A DNA stretch of 64,000 bases from Microbulbifer salipaludis (GTDB taxonomy: Bacteria > Pseudomonadota > Gammaproteobacteria > Pseudomonadales > Cellvibrionaceae). This document shows positions 22,560-30,913 of the stretch, in pieces. The notes beneath the pieces are model-generated. The model made no database searches. It was not told the origin of the DNA and saw only the letters and a list, made by a program, of their open reading frames with translations. Position numbers and translations under genes: made by a program. The stretch covers positions 62,001 through 126,000 of the forward strand of contig NZ_JAEKJR010000003.1 in assembly GCF_017303155.1 (NCBI RefSeq), written 5' to 3'. Within the stretch, counting starts at the first letter, position 1. Each line of letters starts with the position of its first letter.

Positions 22560-23123
22560 AGGTTTTCACCTTACCCCGCTACCAGCCGACCTGACCAGCC
22601 CCCTCAGGCAGTCTTGAGAGGTAAGTCACACGCGGGGATCAGTTATTGGCGCTCAAATCTTCACCGGAATGAACACCGGACGGGAGGAAGCTTCCGATTT
22701 GCTTTCGCAACGAAATATCATCGGATGCCATGCACGACAGACGCACACCTCGAAGACACAACGGAAAAGCGGCCGACCTGCGTCGACCGCTTCGCCCCAT
22801 TTTCCCAATCAAGCTGACTGAAACTTCCCGCTCTTTCACTCGCTGAAATCAATCAATTCCAGATCAGTGGTCACCCGCTGTGGGTCTATTTACGGTCATG
22901 TCCAGTCTCGGTTACGGACCGCTTGTTGTTGGCACTCCACCTCGTCTCGCGATGGGGGAGTCTTCCCGGGACTGTTACCAGTATAAGATTGGGCAGGCGC
23001 ACCCCACACTTTTTTCTCATTTTTATCCCGAGTCCGCCTTTCCCCCATCGTTGCCGTTGGGAGGCCCGGGCGGCGACCATACACTCCCCCTGCGATATCG
23101 GAGCAAACGTAGACGGAGTATTT

Positions 23124-23390
23124 ATGCAGTTTCAGACTCTCAAACACGCCGGCCTGGCTTCCGCGCTGGCGCTCTCTTTGACTACCGCCGGTTGTGCCAA
23201 CATGAGCGATAGTGATCGCCGCGTCGGTACCGGCATTGGTATCGGTGCCGTAACCGGTGCCCTGGTTACCGGCAGACCCGGCGGTGCCGCGGTGGGTGCG
23301 GCACTGGGTGGTGCCGGTGGTTATCTGTACGACCGCGAGAAAAAACGTCGTTATTACTACGATCGTTACGGTCGTCGCGTCTATCGTTAA
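23124..23390 (+). CDS. Glycine-zipper lipoprotein, 88 aa
   Basis: The chosen ATG at 23124 has GGAG eight bases upstream; the open frame extends back to 22923 but that part is not protein-like. A signal peptide ends in a TAGC lipobox, with the lipidated Cys at residue 24. A glycine-zipper segment follows (TGIGIGAVTGALVTGRPGG then AAVGAALGGAGGYLYD), similar to the OsmB/SlyB type 2TM domain, and the tail is Arg/Tyr-rich (KKRRYYYDRYGRRVYR). Such proteins sit in the outer membrane and often respond to envelope stress; the role here is unknown. Confidence 0.85.
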   Translation: MQFQTLKHAGLASALALSLTTAGCANMSDSDRRVGTGIGIGAVTGALVTGRPGGAAVGAALGGAGGYLYDREKKRRYYYDRYGRRVYR

Positions 23391-23423
23391 GCGCTGCGCA
23401 CACTGGTTACATCACACGGAATG

Positions 23424-23457
23424 AACAATGGGCTCCTTGCGGGGCTCATTGTTTTTT
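23424..23457 (+). terminator. Terminator after the glycine-zipper lipoprotein
   Basis: AACAATGGGCTCC pairs with GGGGCTCATTGTT around a four-base loop, and six T residues follow. The right arm overlaps the stop codon of the convergent DUF3820 gene. Confidence 0.85.
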
Positions 23458-23661
23458 CAGGGGTTTGACCAGGCCCTCCAGACCCTCAATTTTTATTTCC
23501 AGGGTCAGCGCCATCAGGTGCCCAAGCCGCCCGTGGGGGAATTCTTTTTTCGCAAACCACAGCAAATATTCTTCGGGCAGATCGATCAGCACCCGCCCCG
23601 CGTATTTACCAAATGGCATCTTGGTGCGCGCAATATCCACCAGGTCCTGCTTGTCCAACAT
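23446..23661 (-). CDS. DUF3820 family protein, 71 aa
   Basis: The core MPFGKYAGRVLIDLPEEYLLWF is the hallmark of DUF3820, a small family found across gammaproteobacteria and once linked to quorum-sensing-regulated virulence factors; no biochemical role is established. The ATG at 23661 has GGGAG six bases upstream and is preferred over the upstream ATG at 23682. The final codons lie inside the terminator hairpin of the convergent gene. Confidence 0.85.
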   Translation of the reverse strand: MLDKQDLVDIARTKMPFGKYAGRVLIDLPEEYLLWFAKKEFPHGRLGHLMALTLEIKIEGLEGLVKPLKKQ

Positions 23662-23888
23662 CGTGTTCTCCCACCCCTTCAATCACCTTCCCGGTAGATT
23701 CTACACTGAGGGAGGCTTGTCTCAGCGCGTCTTCTCACTGACACGCAGATAATTTCAGTAACCGAACTTCTGTGGCAGTATCCGTGCTTACGGTCGCCAC
23801 AGTGGCCGTTTATTTTTTGTGCTCCCGGGACAACCCCCGGCGCCATTGAACCCTGCAGACCACCAATAAACTGCTTGAAGGAATGACA

Positions 23889-26210
23889 GTGAATAACAAC
23901 AAGCTCACGCAAAAATTTGGGCTGGCGCTCTCCATCGCCCTGCTCGCCGCCTGTGGTAAACCCGCGGATCCAACCGAATCACAGGCAGGTGCCGCCGGCA
24001 ACAATACCCCTGCCACGGAAGCAGCACAGACCGACAGCGTTTCCGACGATACAGCCGCTGGCGTCTCCACCGAGGGCATGTGGATGCCCCGCCAGCTGCC
24101 GGAGCTGGGTGACAAGCTGAACGATCTCGGCCTCACGCTCGATCCGAAAACCATGACGGATCTCACCAAATTCCCGATGAATGCCGTGGTCAGCCTGGGT
24201 GGCTGTTCCGCCTCATTCGTGTCCCCCAAAGGCCTGGTGGCCACGAACCACCACTGCGCCTATGGCTCCATCTCCTACAACTCCACTGAAGACAACGACC
24301 TGTTGGCCAACGGCTTCCTCGCCAAAACCCTGGAAGAAGAAGTTCCCGCAGCACCGGGCTCGCGCATTTATGTCACCGTGGACATGAATGAAGTCACGGA
24401 CAAGATCAACAGCAAGCTCAGCGATGGCATGGACGGAGCCACCCGCTTCAAGGCCATTGAAGATGCGGAAAAGGCGCTGGTGGCCGAATGTGAGTCCGAC
24501 CCGGGCCACCGCTGCGAGGTGTACAGCTACTACGGCGGCGCCAGCTATTACCTGATCAAGCAACTGGCGATCCGCGATGTACGTCTGGTACATGCGCCCG
24601 CCTCCTCCATCGGCAAGTTTGGTGGCGATATCGACAACTGGATGTGGCCACGCCACACCGGTGACTACGCTTTCCTGCGCGCCTATGTGGGCACAGACGG
24701 CAAACCGGCGGATTTCGCCAAAGACAACGTGCCCTACCAGCCCAAGCATCACCTGACCGTGTCTACCAAAGGTCCGCAGGAAGGTGACTTCGTGATGGTG
24801 GCCGGCTACCCCGGGCGCACCAACCGCTACCGCACCGCAGAGGAAGTAAGCAACAACTTCACCTGGTACTACCCCACCATGCAGAAAGTACTGGCGGAGT
24901 GGTCCGAGGTGATCGGCAAGGCCACCGAAGACAACAAGGATGCAGCACTCAAGTACGCGAGCCTTGTAGCAGGCCTGAATAACTACGCCAAAAACTTCAC
25001 CGGCATGATGGAGGGTTACAACCGCAGCGACCTGCTGAACCGTAAACAGCAGCTGGAAAAAGACCTGCAGGCATGGATCGACGCCAACCCGGAAGCCAGC
25101 AAACAGTACGCATCCGTCATCGCCGATCTGCAAAAGCTGATCAGCGAAAAGCAGTCCACACAGGAGCGCGATTTGCTGCTCGGCTACATGAACCGCTCCT
25201 CCATGCTCAGCGCAGCGCAACGCCTGTATCGCCTGAGCCTGGAAAAACAGAAGCCCAACATGGAGCGTGAGCCTGGCTATCAGGAGCGGGACATTACGCG
25301 CTTCACTGAAAGCATGAAGCGCATTGAGCGCAACTTCGCGCCGGGTGTGGATCAGGCCATCTGGACCTACTTCATCGAGCGCTACAACGCCCTGCCGAAG
25401 AACCAGCGCTTGGGCAGTTTCGATAGCTTCTTCAAAAGTGGGCTGAGTGGTGATGCACTGCAGCAGCAACTCTCGGCCATGTATGAGAAAACCGGCCTCA
25501 CTGAAACCGAGAGTCGCCTCGCGTGGATGGAAAAGTCACCGGAAGAATTCCGCAATAGTGACGATCCGTTTATTCAGCTGGCGGTGGCCACCTATGACGA
25601 CCGCTTGGCGATCGAACAGCACGATAAGGAAATGGAAGGCCGCTTCGCCGAAGTACGCCCGAAGTATATGGACCTGCTGATCGCCTACTACAATGAGCAA
25701 GGCAAGCCGGTTTACCCGGATGCCAACAGTTCCCTGCGCCTGACCTACGGCTTGGTGAAAGGCTACACCCCGCCTGCCGGCACTATCAAAGGCGCTGCAG
25801 ATGGCAACGATGGCAAAGACGGCTTTGTCCCCTTCACCACCCTGCGTGGTATTGAGGCCAAATACACCGGTGAAGACCCGTTCGATGCGCCCCAGGCACT
25901 GCTGGAGGCGATTGAGAACAAGGATTACGGTCGTTTCTACGATGAAAAACTGGATTCCGTGCCGGTGAACTTCCTTACCACCGTGGACATCACCGGCGGT
26001 AACTCCGGTTCTGCCACCATGAACGGCAAGGGTGAATTCATCGGTCTGGTGTTCGACGGCACCTACGACAGCATCAATGCCGACTGGGACTTCAACGACA
26101 ACACCCGCGCCATCCATGTGGATGTGGAATACATGCTGTGGGTAATGGAGAAAGTGGATCACGCCGATAATCTGCTGGAAGAGATGGGCGTAGCGGCGCC
26201 GAAGCAGTAA
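23889..26210 (+). CDS. S46 family dipeptidyl-peptidase (DPP7-like lipoprotein), 773 aa
   Basis: The protein removes dipeptides from N-termini in the periplasm. A lipoprotein signal ends LLAAC (Cys22). The catalytic His is in TNHHCAYGS, the Asp in GGDIDNWMWPRHTGD and the Ser in GGNSGS (S706). Eighteen residues after that Ser is a Gly (in LVFDG), the position where Gly marks DPP7-type and Arg marks DPP11-type specificity, so a hydrophobic P1 preference is expected. AAGGA is six bases before the GTG at 23889; an ATG at 23883 touches the AAGGA and is less likely. Confidence 0.93.
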   Translation: MNNNKLTQKFGLALSIALLAACGKPADPTESQAGAAGNNTPATEAAQTDSVSDDTAAGVSTEGMWMPRQLPELGDKLNDLGLTLDPKTMTDLTKFPMNAVVSLGGCSASFVSPKGLVATNHHCAYGSISYNSTEDNDLLANGFLAKTLEEEVPAAPGSRIYVTVDMNEVTDKINSKLSDGMDGATRFKAIEDAEKALVAECESDPGHRCEVYSYYGGASYYLIKQLAIRDVRLVHAPASSIGKFGGDIDNWMWPRHTGDYAFLRAYVGTDGKPADFAKDNVPYQPKHHLTVSTKGPQEGDFVMVAGYPGRTNRYRTAEEVSNNFTWYYPTMQKVLAEWSEVIGKATEDNKDAALKYASLVAGLNNYAKNFTGMMEGYNRSDLLNRKQQLEKDLQAWIDANPEASKQYASVIADLQKLISEKQSTQERDLLLGYMNRSSMLSAAQRLYRLSLEKQKPNMEREPGYQERDITRFTESMKRIERNFAPGVDQAIWTYFIERYNALPKNQRLGSFDSFFKSGLSGDALQQQLSAMYEKTGLTETESRLAWMEKSPEEFRNSDDPFIQLAVATYDDRLAIEQHDKEMEGRFAEVRPKYMDLLIAYYNEQGKPVYPDANSSLRLTYGLVKGYTPPAGTIKGAADGNDGKDGFVPFTTLRGIEAKYTGEDPFDAPQALLEAIENKDYGRFYDEKLDSVPVNFLTTVDITGGNSGSATMNGKGEFIGLVFDGTYDSINADWDFNDNTRAIHVDVEYMLWVMEKVDHADNLLEEMGVAAPKQ

Positions 26211-26226
26211 TTCAGGCCGCAATAAT

Positions 26227-26254
26227 AAAAAGCCGGCATTCGTGCCGGCTTTTT
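26227..26254. terminator. Bidirectional terminator
   Basis: AAAAAGCCGGCA and TGCCGGCTTTTT pair around a TTCG tetraloop between the convergent S46 peptidase and zinc-ribbon genes. Confidence 0.93.
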
Positions 26255-26271
26255 ATTTACAGTAATTTTAA

Positions 26272-26457
26272 TTACAGCAACTCGGTCTTGGTTTTTCCAC
26301 ACCGCTGGCAACGGTACTCCGTGACCAGCTTCCCCTGCTTCACATCAAACTTGCGCTCGGTGACGACCACCCACTTGTGAAACCCATCACGGCACAGACT
26401 GCTGCCCTTGTGTTTTTCCCAAGGGGTTTTGCGTTTGAATGGCAATACATCACCCAT
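26272..26457 (-). CDS. Small zinc-ribbon-like protein, 61 aa
   Basis: The basic N-terminus (VLPFKRKTPWEKHKG) is followed by C22, H27 and a CQRCGK pair (C50, C53), spaced like a zinc ribbon. Similar short proteins occur in gammaproteobacteria without known function. Its Shine-Dalgarno (GGGGAGG) lies inside the end of the flavoprotein gene, and the start is three bases after that gene's stop, so the two are coupled. Confidence 0.75.
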   Translation of the reverse strand: MGDVLPFKRKTPWEKHKGSSLCRDGFHKWVVVTERKFDVKQGKLVTEYRCQRCGKTKTELL

Positions 26458-26460
26458 TGA

Positions 26461-27666
26461 TCAGACCTCCCCACCGGCGGCATGGGCAGATGCCCAGGCC
26501 CATTGAAAATTGAATCCGCCGAGCCAACCGGTAACATCCAGTACCTCACCGATAAAATACAGCCCCGGCTGCTTCATGCTTTGCATACTGCGCGACGACA
26601 CCTCGTTGGTATCCACGCCCCCCAGGGTAACTTCCGCGGTGCGGTAACCCTCGGTGCCTTCAGGAGTCAACGTCCAGGTCTGCAGCTTCTCGCCCACGTC
26701 TTTTAATGCCTGTTCGCTGTAATGCTTGAGCGGCTTGCTATCCAGGCCGATTCTCTGCAGGAAGAACTGTACCAGCTTCTTGCTCCACAGCTCCGCCAGT
26801 ACCGTGTGCAGGAAGCTCTCCTGCTTGTTACCGCGCTGTTCGCTGAGCCAGTCGGATAAATCCAGCCCCGGCGCCAGATCGAAGGTCACCGGCATACCCT
26901 CTTTCCAGTGACTGGAAATCTGCAATACCGCCGGGCCACTCAGTCCCTTGTGGGTAAACAGCATCTGCTCGTGGAAGTGGCCCTCGGCACAGCTGGCATT
27001 CACCGCCAGTGAAGTGCCCGGCAATTCCTGCTGCCGCGCCAGCGCGCGCTTGTTCAGGATAAACGGTACCAGCGCCGCGCGGGTGGGAATGATGTTGTGG
27101 CCGAATTGCTTGGCCAGGTCATAGCCAAAACCGGTAGCACCCATGGTGGGGATCGACAGGCCGCCGGTAGCGACCACCAGGGATTCACACACCACTTTCC
27201 CCAGCGAGGTGTGCACCACAAAGCCTTTCGCTTGCGCTTCATCGAGAGGCTCGATGCGCTGGATTTCACAGCGGGTGCGTATCTGCGCTTTCGCCTCGCG
27301 ACACTCCGTAAGCAGCAGGTCGACGATATCCCGGGACTTGTTGTCGCAGAATAACTGACCAAGAGTTTTCTCGTGGTAGGGGATACCGTGCTTTTCCACC
27401 AGCGCAATAAAGTCCCACTGGGTATAACGAGCCAGGGCGGATTTACAGAAGTGGGGGTTTTCGCTGTAGAAGTTGTCCGGCGCCGTGTACAGGTTGGTGA
27501 AGTTGCAGCGGCCGCCGCCGGACATCAGGATTTTTTTACCAACCTTGTTGGCGTGGTCCAGCACCAGCACACTGCGGCCACGCTTGCCCGCCACCGAGGC
27601 ACACATCAGGCCGGCGGCGCCGGCGCCGATGATCAGCACATCGGTCTGGGTAGGAAGGTCTGTCAT
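26461..27666 (-). CDS. HI0933/BaiN-family FAD-dependent oxidoreductase, 401 aa
   Basis: An N-terminal Rossmann motif (IIGAGAAGLMCASVAGKRG), SGGGRCNFTN and the C-terminal GEVLDVTGWLGGFNFQWAWASG-like segment identify the HI0933 flavoprotein family (YhiN in E. coli). The natural substrate is not settled in most members. It lies 11 bases after dcd and is co-transcribed with it. Confidence 0.9.
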   Translation of the reverse strand: MTDLPTQTDVLIIGAGAAGLMCASVAGKRGRSVLVLDHANKVGKKILMSGGGRCNFTNLYTAPDNFYSENPHFCKSALARYTQWDFIALVEKHGIPYHEKTLGQLFCDNKSRDIVDLLLTECREAKAQIRTRCEIQRIEPLDEAQAKGFVVHTSLGKVVCESLVVATGGLSIPTMGATGFGYDLAKQFGHNIIPTRAALVPFILNKRALARQQELPGTSLAVNASCAEGHFHEQMLFTHKGLSGPAVLQISSHWKEGMPVTFDLAPGLDLSDWLSEQRGNKQESFLHTVLAELWSKKLVQFFLQRIGLDSKPLKHYSEQALKDVGEKLQTWTLTPEGTEGYRTAEVTLGGVDTNEVSSRSMQSMKQPGLYFIGEVLDVTGWLGGFNFQWAWASAHAAGGEV

Positions 27667-27677
27667 TCGTGGTCAGA

Positions 27678-28247
27678 TCAGGTCTTCGGCAGGGTGACGC
27701 CGCGCTGCCCCTGGTATTTGCCACCGCGGTCCTTGTAGGACACATCGCAGATTTCGTCGGACTCGAAGAACAGCATCTGTGCCACACCTTCATTCGCGTA
27801 GATTTTCGCGGGCAGGTTGGTGGTGTTGGAGAATTCCAGGGTCACGTGACCTTCCCACTCGGGCTCCAGCGGGGTCACGTTGACGATGATGCCGCAGCGG
27901 GCGTAGGTGGACTTACCCAGGCAGATGGTCAGTACCGAGCGTGGAATGCGAAAGTACTCCACGGTGCGCGCCAGCGCGAAGGAGTTGGGCGGGATGACAC
28001 AGTAGTCGCCCTCCACATCCACAAAGCTGTCTTCATCAAACGCCTTGGGGTCCACGGTGGCGGAGTGCACATTGGTGAAAATCTTGAACTCGCTGGCACA
28101 GCGCACGTCGTAGCCGTAGCTCGACGTGCCGTAGGAAATCAGGCGATCACCCGATGTACCGTGACGTACCTGGCCCGGCTCGAAGGGCTCGATCATGCCC
28201 TCATTTTCAGCCATGCGACGAATCCACTTATCGGATTTGATGCTCAC
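27678..28247 (-). CDS. dcd: dCTP deaminase
   Basis: The 189-aa enzyme converts dCTP to dUTP, the first step of dTTP supply. [10 protein letters not shown], the catalytic [18 protein letters not shown] segment and the C-terminal [15 protein letters not shown] are characteristic. Translation starts with GTG, preceded by GGGGAAAGG. It heads a three-gene operon with the flavoprotein and zinc-ribbon genes. Confidence 0.96.
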   Translation of the reverse strand: MSIKSDKWIRRMAENEGMIEPFEPGQVRHGTSGDRLISYGTSSYGYDVRCASEFKIFTNVHSATVDPKAFDEDSFVDVEGDYCVIPPNSFALARTVEYFRIPRSVLTICLGKSTYARCGIIVNVTPLEPEWEGHVTLEFSNTTNLPAKIYANEGVAQMLFFESDEICDVSYKDRGGKYQGQRGVTLPKT

Positions 28248-28389
28248 CCTTTCCCCTCACTTGTTCATTTCTGGCAGTCATTTAAAGAGGCCGAATCATA
28301 GCCGGTTTGCCCTGTGCAAAAAAGTATCACTGATTGCCGTCGAATTCAGCGCGTACAGGCCCGGTGTGGGCTTGCCGACACTGGATGAC

Positions 28390-28409
28390 TACTGTATAAA
28401 TTGCCAGTA
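28390..28409. promoter_or_regulatory. Degenerate LexA box
   Basis: CTGT-N8-CCAG with AT-rich middle, one base off the CTGT-N8-ACAG consensus, 21-22 bp upstream of the strong box. It may act as a second, weaker SOS site, or be chance. Confidence 0.4.
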
Positions 28410-28411
28410 GA

Positions 28412-28431
28412 TACTGTATGCACATACAGCC
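28412..28431. promoter_or_regulatory. LexA (SOS) box of the imuA operon
   Basis: TACTGTATGCACATACAGCC contains a perfect CTGT-N8-ACAG. It covers the first ATG of the imuA frame, which argues that translation starts further down. Confidence 0.85.
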
Positions 28432-28468
28432 AACCCCTGTCAGACCACCCGTGTGGAGCGAGCCAATC

Positions 28469-29239
28469 GTGAACAGCGCCGAAAACTTTTTGCAAAACAA
28501 GCAGTTAGCTCAGCAGGCCAGCAACGAGCCATCTATCCCCCCAGGGCAAGGGACATCAGGGCAAGGGACAACAGGGCAAGAGCGGCCACGGCCATTGCAG
28601 CAGTTGCTTGCCCGCCCGGACATCTGGCAACTGGCCAGTGGCCAGCGTCGCCCGCGCACCGGTATCAGCACCGGCTACCGCGGCCTGGATGCACTGCTGG
28701 CCGGGCACGGCTGGCCCCGTGCCGCCACCACGGAGCTTTTGGTCGACAAGGCCGGTATTGGCGAGATGTCCCTGATACTCCCCACCTTGGCAGAGCTCAC
28801 CCGCCAGGGGCGCATGGTGATACTGGTCAATCCACCACACATTCCCTATGCCCCGGCGCTGGCGCAGGCCGGTGTGCAGCTGGAAAAGCTGCTGATCCTG
28901 CACCCCAGGGGCCAGCGGGATCAGTTATGGGCAGCGGAGCAGTCCCTGCAGTCCGGCGCCTGCGGCGCCCTGATCCAGTGGCAGGGCAAGGAAACCCACG
29001 CAGACAAAGACCTTCGCCGCCTGCAGCTGGCGGCGCGCGATGGCGATTGCCTGCACTTTCACTTCCGCCCCGGCTCCTGTGCACAAACCCCGTCGCCCGC
29101 GGCCCTGCGCCTGCAACTGAAAAGCGATGGCGAGCAATTGGCACTGCATTTGTTCAAACAGCTGAGCGGCAAATCCGGCCAGCGCCTGCACCTGGCGCGC
29201 AACCCGGACCTGGTGCGGCAGGACCAGCCGCTCCACTGA
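28469..29239 (+). CDS. imuA: Mutasome accessory protein ImuA
   Basis: The frame is open from an ATG at 28418, but that codon lies in the LexA box; the GTG at 28469 with GGAG upstream is more likely and gives 256 aa (GTG at 28451 is another choice). After a Gln/Pro-rich leader, a RecA/SulA-like core begins at RTGISTGYRGLDALLAGHGW, with VILVNPPHIPYAPAL and a weak C-terminal domain. ImuA works with ImuB and DnaE2 in SOS mutagenesis and appears to bridge RecA and ImuB in other species. The classic Walker A lysine motif is not evident. Confidence 0.88.
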   Translation: MNSAENFLQNKQLAQQASNEPSIPPGQGTSGQGTTGQERPRPLQQLLARPDIWQLASGQRRPRTGISTGYRGLDALLAGHGWPRAATTELLVDKAGIGEMSLILPTLAELTRQGRMVILVNPPHIPYAPALAQAGVQLEKLLILHPRGQRDQLWAAEQSLQSGACGALIQWQGKETHADKDLRRLQLAARDGDCLHFHFRPGSCAQTPSPAALRLQLKSDGEQLALHLFKQLSGKSGQRLHLARNPDLVRQDQPLH

Positions 29240-29257
29240 ATCGACGGTACGCTCTCT

Positions 29258-29338
29258 GGTGGATGCGCTGCGCTTATCCACCCTACGCACAACCACCAGT
29301 AACAATGCCGTAGGGTAGATAAGCGCAGCGTATCTACC
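29258..29338. repeat. REP/BIME-type inverted repeat
   Basis: Two 30-base arms, each of the GGTGGATGCGCTGCGCTTATCCACC type, face each other across a 21-base spacer. The arms differ at only a few bases. Sequences of this type (a TAGGGTGGATAAGCG core) are widespread REP elements in gammaproteobacteria and are usually moved by a RAYT transposase. It separates imuA from imuB. Confidence 0.8.
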
Positions 29339-29369
29339 AATTAACCAAGCTCCGACAGGAGACTCCAAC

Positions 29370-30875
29370 ATGCTCTGGCTTTGCATACAGCTCCCGAAGC
29401 TGCCCCTGGAAGCACTGGTCCGCGCCCACCGCGCCGGCGACGATGCTCCCCTGGCAGTAACCCAGAACAGTCTGATTATTGAGGCCAACAACGCCGCCTA
29501 TACGCACAATATCGAGCCCGGGCTCAGCATCGCCACCGCCTGCGCCTACTGCGCGGAACTGCAGCTGCTGGACCGGGACCGGGAGCGCGAGGAACAACTG
29601 CTGCAGCACCTGGCCCAGTGGGCCTACAGCTTTACTCCCGTGGTATCACCACGCAGTGCCGAAAGTGAAAAGAATCAGCCCGATAGCAATTTCGCCTGCC
29701 TCTATCTGGAAATCAGCGGCAGCCTCAAGGCCCACCGCGGCCTCGCCCCCCTGTTACAGCAGCTGGGCAAGGAACTGCACAAAATGCGTATCAGCCACAG
29801 CATGGGATTGGGCCACAGCCCTTCTGCCGCGCACCTGCTCAGCCAGCTACCGGAGCACCGCCAGTGGCTGGCAGAAACCCGAAGCGCGCCCACCCCCCAG
29901 CAGTGGCGGCAGTGGATCAGCTTCGCCCCCAGTAAATTCCTGGACTGCAGTCACACGGCCATTACCAAGCTGTATGCCTGCGGGATCAAGCGCGTCAGCC
30001 AGCTGCTGGCCATCCCCCTGTCAGAAGTAGGTGGCCGCTTCGGGCACAGTTTTATCGACTACCTCGCCCGCCTGAATGGTACCCGCCCGGACCCGATACC
30101 CAGCTTCGAGCCGCCGGCAGAATTTGATAGTGAACTGTTTTTCCCAAGCCCACTGGATAACAGTGAGCAGCTGCTGTTCCCCGCCGGACGCCTGGTGCGG
30201 GAGCTGTGCCGGCAGCTGCAACGCCGCCAGTTGTACAGCCAGCGGCTGTGCTGGACGCTCGATTACGGCAGCCGCGGCAGCCAGCAAGTCACGGTAGACA
30301 TCTCCCAGCCGCTACTGGACCCGCAAAGACTGATCGCACTGACCAAGCTGCAGTTTGAGCGCGTAACACTGAAAGAGCCCGTGCAGGCGCTGGCACTCAA
30401 GTGCCAGCAACTACAGGCGATAGAAAGCCACAGCCTGCGGGAGGACTTTTTCGATGAAGGCAGCAAGCAGCATGAAAGCTACCAGCTGATCGATAAACTC
30501 AAGGCCCGGCTGGGGCACCAGGCCCTGTCTGCGGTCACCCTCAAGGAAAGCTACCTGCCGGAACAGGCCTGGCAGAATGCCGACAGCCTCACCCTGCACA
30601 GCAAGGCACGCGGTCATCAGCTCACCCCGGTCCATGCCCCCCGCCCCAACTGGTTGCTGTCGAGACCCGACCGCATCCAGCAACGGGACCACAAGCTGTT
30701 TTACGACGGGGAGCTGCGATTGCTCCAGGGCCCGGAGCGCATCGACGGTTACTGGTGGCAGCACCACCGCCATGCGCGCGACTACTACATCGCCCGCGGG
30801 GAGCAGGGCAGCCTCTACTGGGTGTTTCAGGACCTGACGTCAGAGCACTGGTTTCTCCACGGCGTGTATTCCTGA
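29370..30875 (+). CDS. imuB: ImuB, catalytically inactive Y-family polymerase homologue
   Basis: A 501-aa protein with the Y-family start MLWLCIQLPKLPLEAL, where active polymerases have a DxD-type metal site; those acidic residues are missing. The thumb/little-finger regions are recognisable (KFLDCSHTAITKLYACGIKRVSQLL is the HhH part). ImuB is the hub that binds the sliding clamp and brings in DnaE2. AGGAGACTCCAAC leads to the ATG. The gap from imuA is filled by the REP repeat. Confidence 0.92.
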   Translation: MLWLCIQLPKLPLEALVRAHRAGDDAPLAVTQNSLIIEANNAAYTHNIEPGLSIATACAYCAELQLLDRDREREEQLLQHLAQWAYSFTPVVSPRSAESEKNQPDSNFACLYLEISGSLKAHRGLAPLLQQLGKELHKMRISHSMGLGHSPSAAHLLSQLPEHRQWLAETRSAPTPQQWRQWISFAPSKFLDCSHTAITKLYACGIKRVSQLLAIPLSEVGGRFGHSFIDYLARLNGTRPDPIPSFEPPAEFDSELFFPSPLDNSEQLLFPAGRLVRELCRQLQRRQLYSQRLCWTLDYGSRGSQQVTVDISQPLLDPQRLIALTKLQFERVTLKEPVQALALKCQQLQAIESHSLREDFFDEGSKQHESYQLIDKLKARLGHQALSAVTLKESYLPEQAWQNADSLTLHSKARGHQLTPVHAPRPNWLLSRPDRIQQRDHKLFYDGELRLLQGPERIDGYWWQHHRHARDYYIARGEQGSLYWVFQDLTSEHWFLHGVYS

Positions 30876-30913
30876 GCGCCGCCCGATCACTACCGAGTTT
30901 CAGACACCCCTGC

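Noticed and set aside
22614..22839. Short frames on both strands between chitinase and lipoprotein genes
   Set aside because: No ribosome binding site fits and the translated sequences are rich in Arg, His and Ser with no domain pattern.
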